This document shows, in pieces, positions 9,098 to 9,893 of a stretch of DNA of 9,893 nt. The position numbers and the translations under genes are program-made. Origin of the DNA: an uncultured bacterium. Lineage in GTDB: Bacteria; Verrucomicrobiota; Lentisphaeria; Victivallales; UBA1829. The stretch is taken from contig URNE01000055.1 in the NCBI GenBank assembly GCA_900549045.1, forward strand, positions 1-9,893, written 5' to 3'. Numbering within the stretch: the stretch's first letter is position 1; each line of letters begins with the position of its first letter. The notes below the pieces were generated by a model. It did no database searches. It saw only the letters and a list, made by a program, of their open reading frames with translations, and was not told where the DNA came from.

Positions 9098-9661
9098 TTA
9101 AACCTCTTTTGTCACGAAATCAAGGGGCATGCATACATTTAACGAGTACGGAACTGCATCCAGTTGAATCGTGACTTCATCATGATCGTTAAAGTGCTGA
9201 ATGACGGCGCGTTCTCCTTTGAAGATGCCGTGCGTAATGAGAACCGGATCCTTCAGGGCGATGTTGAGAACATCCACTTTGCGTTTTTGTGCGAGAAGTT
9301 CATATTTATGAACGGTTCGCAGATCTTTCAGCAGCTTTTCGGAATCATGCGGACTCAGGAAAAAGACGCGGTTGAGAAACGAATTGATTTTGCGGAGGTC
9401 AAACGACTGTGAAGTCGTGGAGGCGAATACGTAGCCCGGAAACATGGGAACCATTCGGGTATAGATTCTGTGCGTATATTCCGTGGTTTTCCGGATCATT
9501 GGCAGATAGCACGGGATGCCCTGGCTGCGGAGCGCGTCGTAGAGCGCTTTTTCACAGCGGGGCTTCGCTGTGAAATACATCCATGACGAACCTTCGTGAG
9601 CAGTCAGTAAACTCTCATGGTCAATACTTGTAATTTGATTCTGCAAAATAATCCGTTTCAT
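9098..9661 (-). CDS. NusG-family specialised transcription elongation/antitermination factor (RfaH/LoaP/UpxY-like)
   Basis: A 187-residue protein from the ATG at 9661. The NusG N-terminal domain covers about residues 27-120: a WMYFTAKPRCEKALYDAL opening, a CYLPM block, then the hallmark PMFPGYVFA at 72-80. A KOW-like segment, DPVLITHGIFKGERAVI, follows at 138-154, with a short beta C-terminus. By family knowledge such NusG paralogs bind RNA polymerase and promote readthrough of long polysaccharide operons. Being first in this operon and 2 bases from the next gene fits that role. The start is uncertain. The frame is open up to 9742 with a TTG at 9709 (203 residues). An ATG at 9580 has the best AAGG but would remove Trp27, which aligns with the conserved first-strand tryptophan. 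GC looks lower than in the downstream genes. Housekeeping NusG is unlikely because no secE or ribosomal genes are near. Confidence 0.87.
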   Translation of the reverse strand: MKRIILQNQITSIDHESLLTAHEGSSWMYFTAKPRCEKALYDALRSQGIPCYLPMIRKTTEYTHRIYTRMVPMFPGYVFASTTSQSFDLRKINSFLNRVFFLSPHDSEKLLKDLRTVHKYELLAQKRKVDVLNIALKDPVLITHGIFKGERAVIQHFNDHDEVTIQLDAVPYSLNVCMPLDFVTKEV

Positions 9662-9893
9662 GCAGTGCGAAGCAGCCGTTTTTAGGGATGAATCCCCCGA
9701 AAACGACAACTGACAGCGACTGCGAGTTTTATCTGTTCCTCAGTGTTTGAACGACGTCCCCGTATGTTGCAGCGCAGATAAAGAAGCCGCAGGAAGTTCT
9801 CCCGCTGTCGTCTGACATTTCTTCGGAAGATGAAATTACATTGTAAATCGCGCTGTTTGAGCGCTGTTGTTTTCCTCTCCTCTGGTTTGCCCC
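9662..9893 (-). other. Upstream leader of the operon, no supported gene
   Basis: This stretch lies before the NusG-like gene. No convincing -35/-10 pair is visible. Two minus-strand frames run open from the window edge: one ends with a TAA at 9729-9731 after 54 codons, the other with a TAA at 9682-9684 after 69 codons. Neither translation is recognisable, the second is arginine-rich, and neither has a clear start with a ribosome binding site. The stretch could be untranslated leader, or could hold the tail of an upstream gene. Confidence 0.4.
9850..9864 (-). other. Short perfect hairpin in the leader
   Basis: The minus strand reads GCGCT, loop CAAAC, AGCGC: a perfect 5-bp GC-rich stem with a 5-base loop, about 190 bases before the proposed NusG-like start. 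It is not followed by a T-run on the minus strand. On the plus strand it is followed by TGTTGTTTTCC. It could be a small RNA structure in the leader, a weak plus-direction terminator, or chance. Confidence 0.25.

Noticed and set aside
9729..9893. Minus-strand 54-codon open frame as the 3' end of an upstream gene
   Set aside because: It is short, unrecognised and about as long as chance could allow, and a second frame is open across the same bases. It is recorded only as part of the leader.

Overview
The window is an almost gap-free, single-strand (minus) polysaccharide-biosynthesis operon. Eight complete genes are read from right to left, with spacings between -4 and about +55 bases. The gene set (a Wzx-type flippase, a WecA-like polyprenyl-phosphate sugar-1-phosphate transferase and nucleotide-sugar enzymes) suggests a Gram-negative-type bacterium building a capsule, O-antigen or exopolysaccharide. 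GC content looks moderate to high, and appears lower in the first gene. The phylum cannot be fixed from the sequence. A PVC-group bacterium such as Lentisphaerota is only a weak guess.

Layout in transcription order: (1) 9893-9662, a leader with no supported gene; (2) 9661-9098, a NusG/RfaH/LoaP-type specialised elongation factor that probably lets polymerase read the long operon; (3) 9095-7182, a WecA/TagO-like initiating transferase fused to the membrane and Rossmann part of a WbpM-like protein, without its dehydratase domain; (4) 7185-5896, a UDP-N-acetylhexosamine 6-dehydrogenase of the TviB/WbpO type; (5) 5894-4908, a UDP-GlcNAc 4-epimerase of the TviC/WbpP type; (6) 4863-3712, an unusual fusion of a TagD/HldE-C-like nucleotidyltransferase with a compact GHMP sugar kinase; (7) 3656-2604, GDP-mannose 4,6-dehydratase; (8) 2589-1636, GDP-L-fucose synthase; (9) 1619-78, a Wzx/MATE-type flippase. 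The last 77 bases carry a strong ribosome binding site at the window edge, so the operon continues to the left, presumably into glycosyltransferases, none of which is visible here.

Together the genes make two recognisable precursors: UDP-GalNAcA (TviB/WbpO plus TviC/WbpP) and GDP-L-fucose (Gmd plus Fcl). The fusion protein of gene 6 probably makes a third by phosphorylating a free sugar and then adding a nucleotide, in the manner of Fkp or HldE. The WecA-like protein would load the first sugar phosphate on the lipid carrier and the flippase would export the finished unit. The most distinctive items are the kinase/nucleotidyltransferase fusion, the WecA/WbpM-N fusion, and a possible intra-operon attenuator hairpin before gmd in an operon headed by an antiterminator-like gene.
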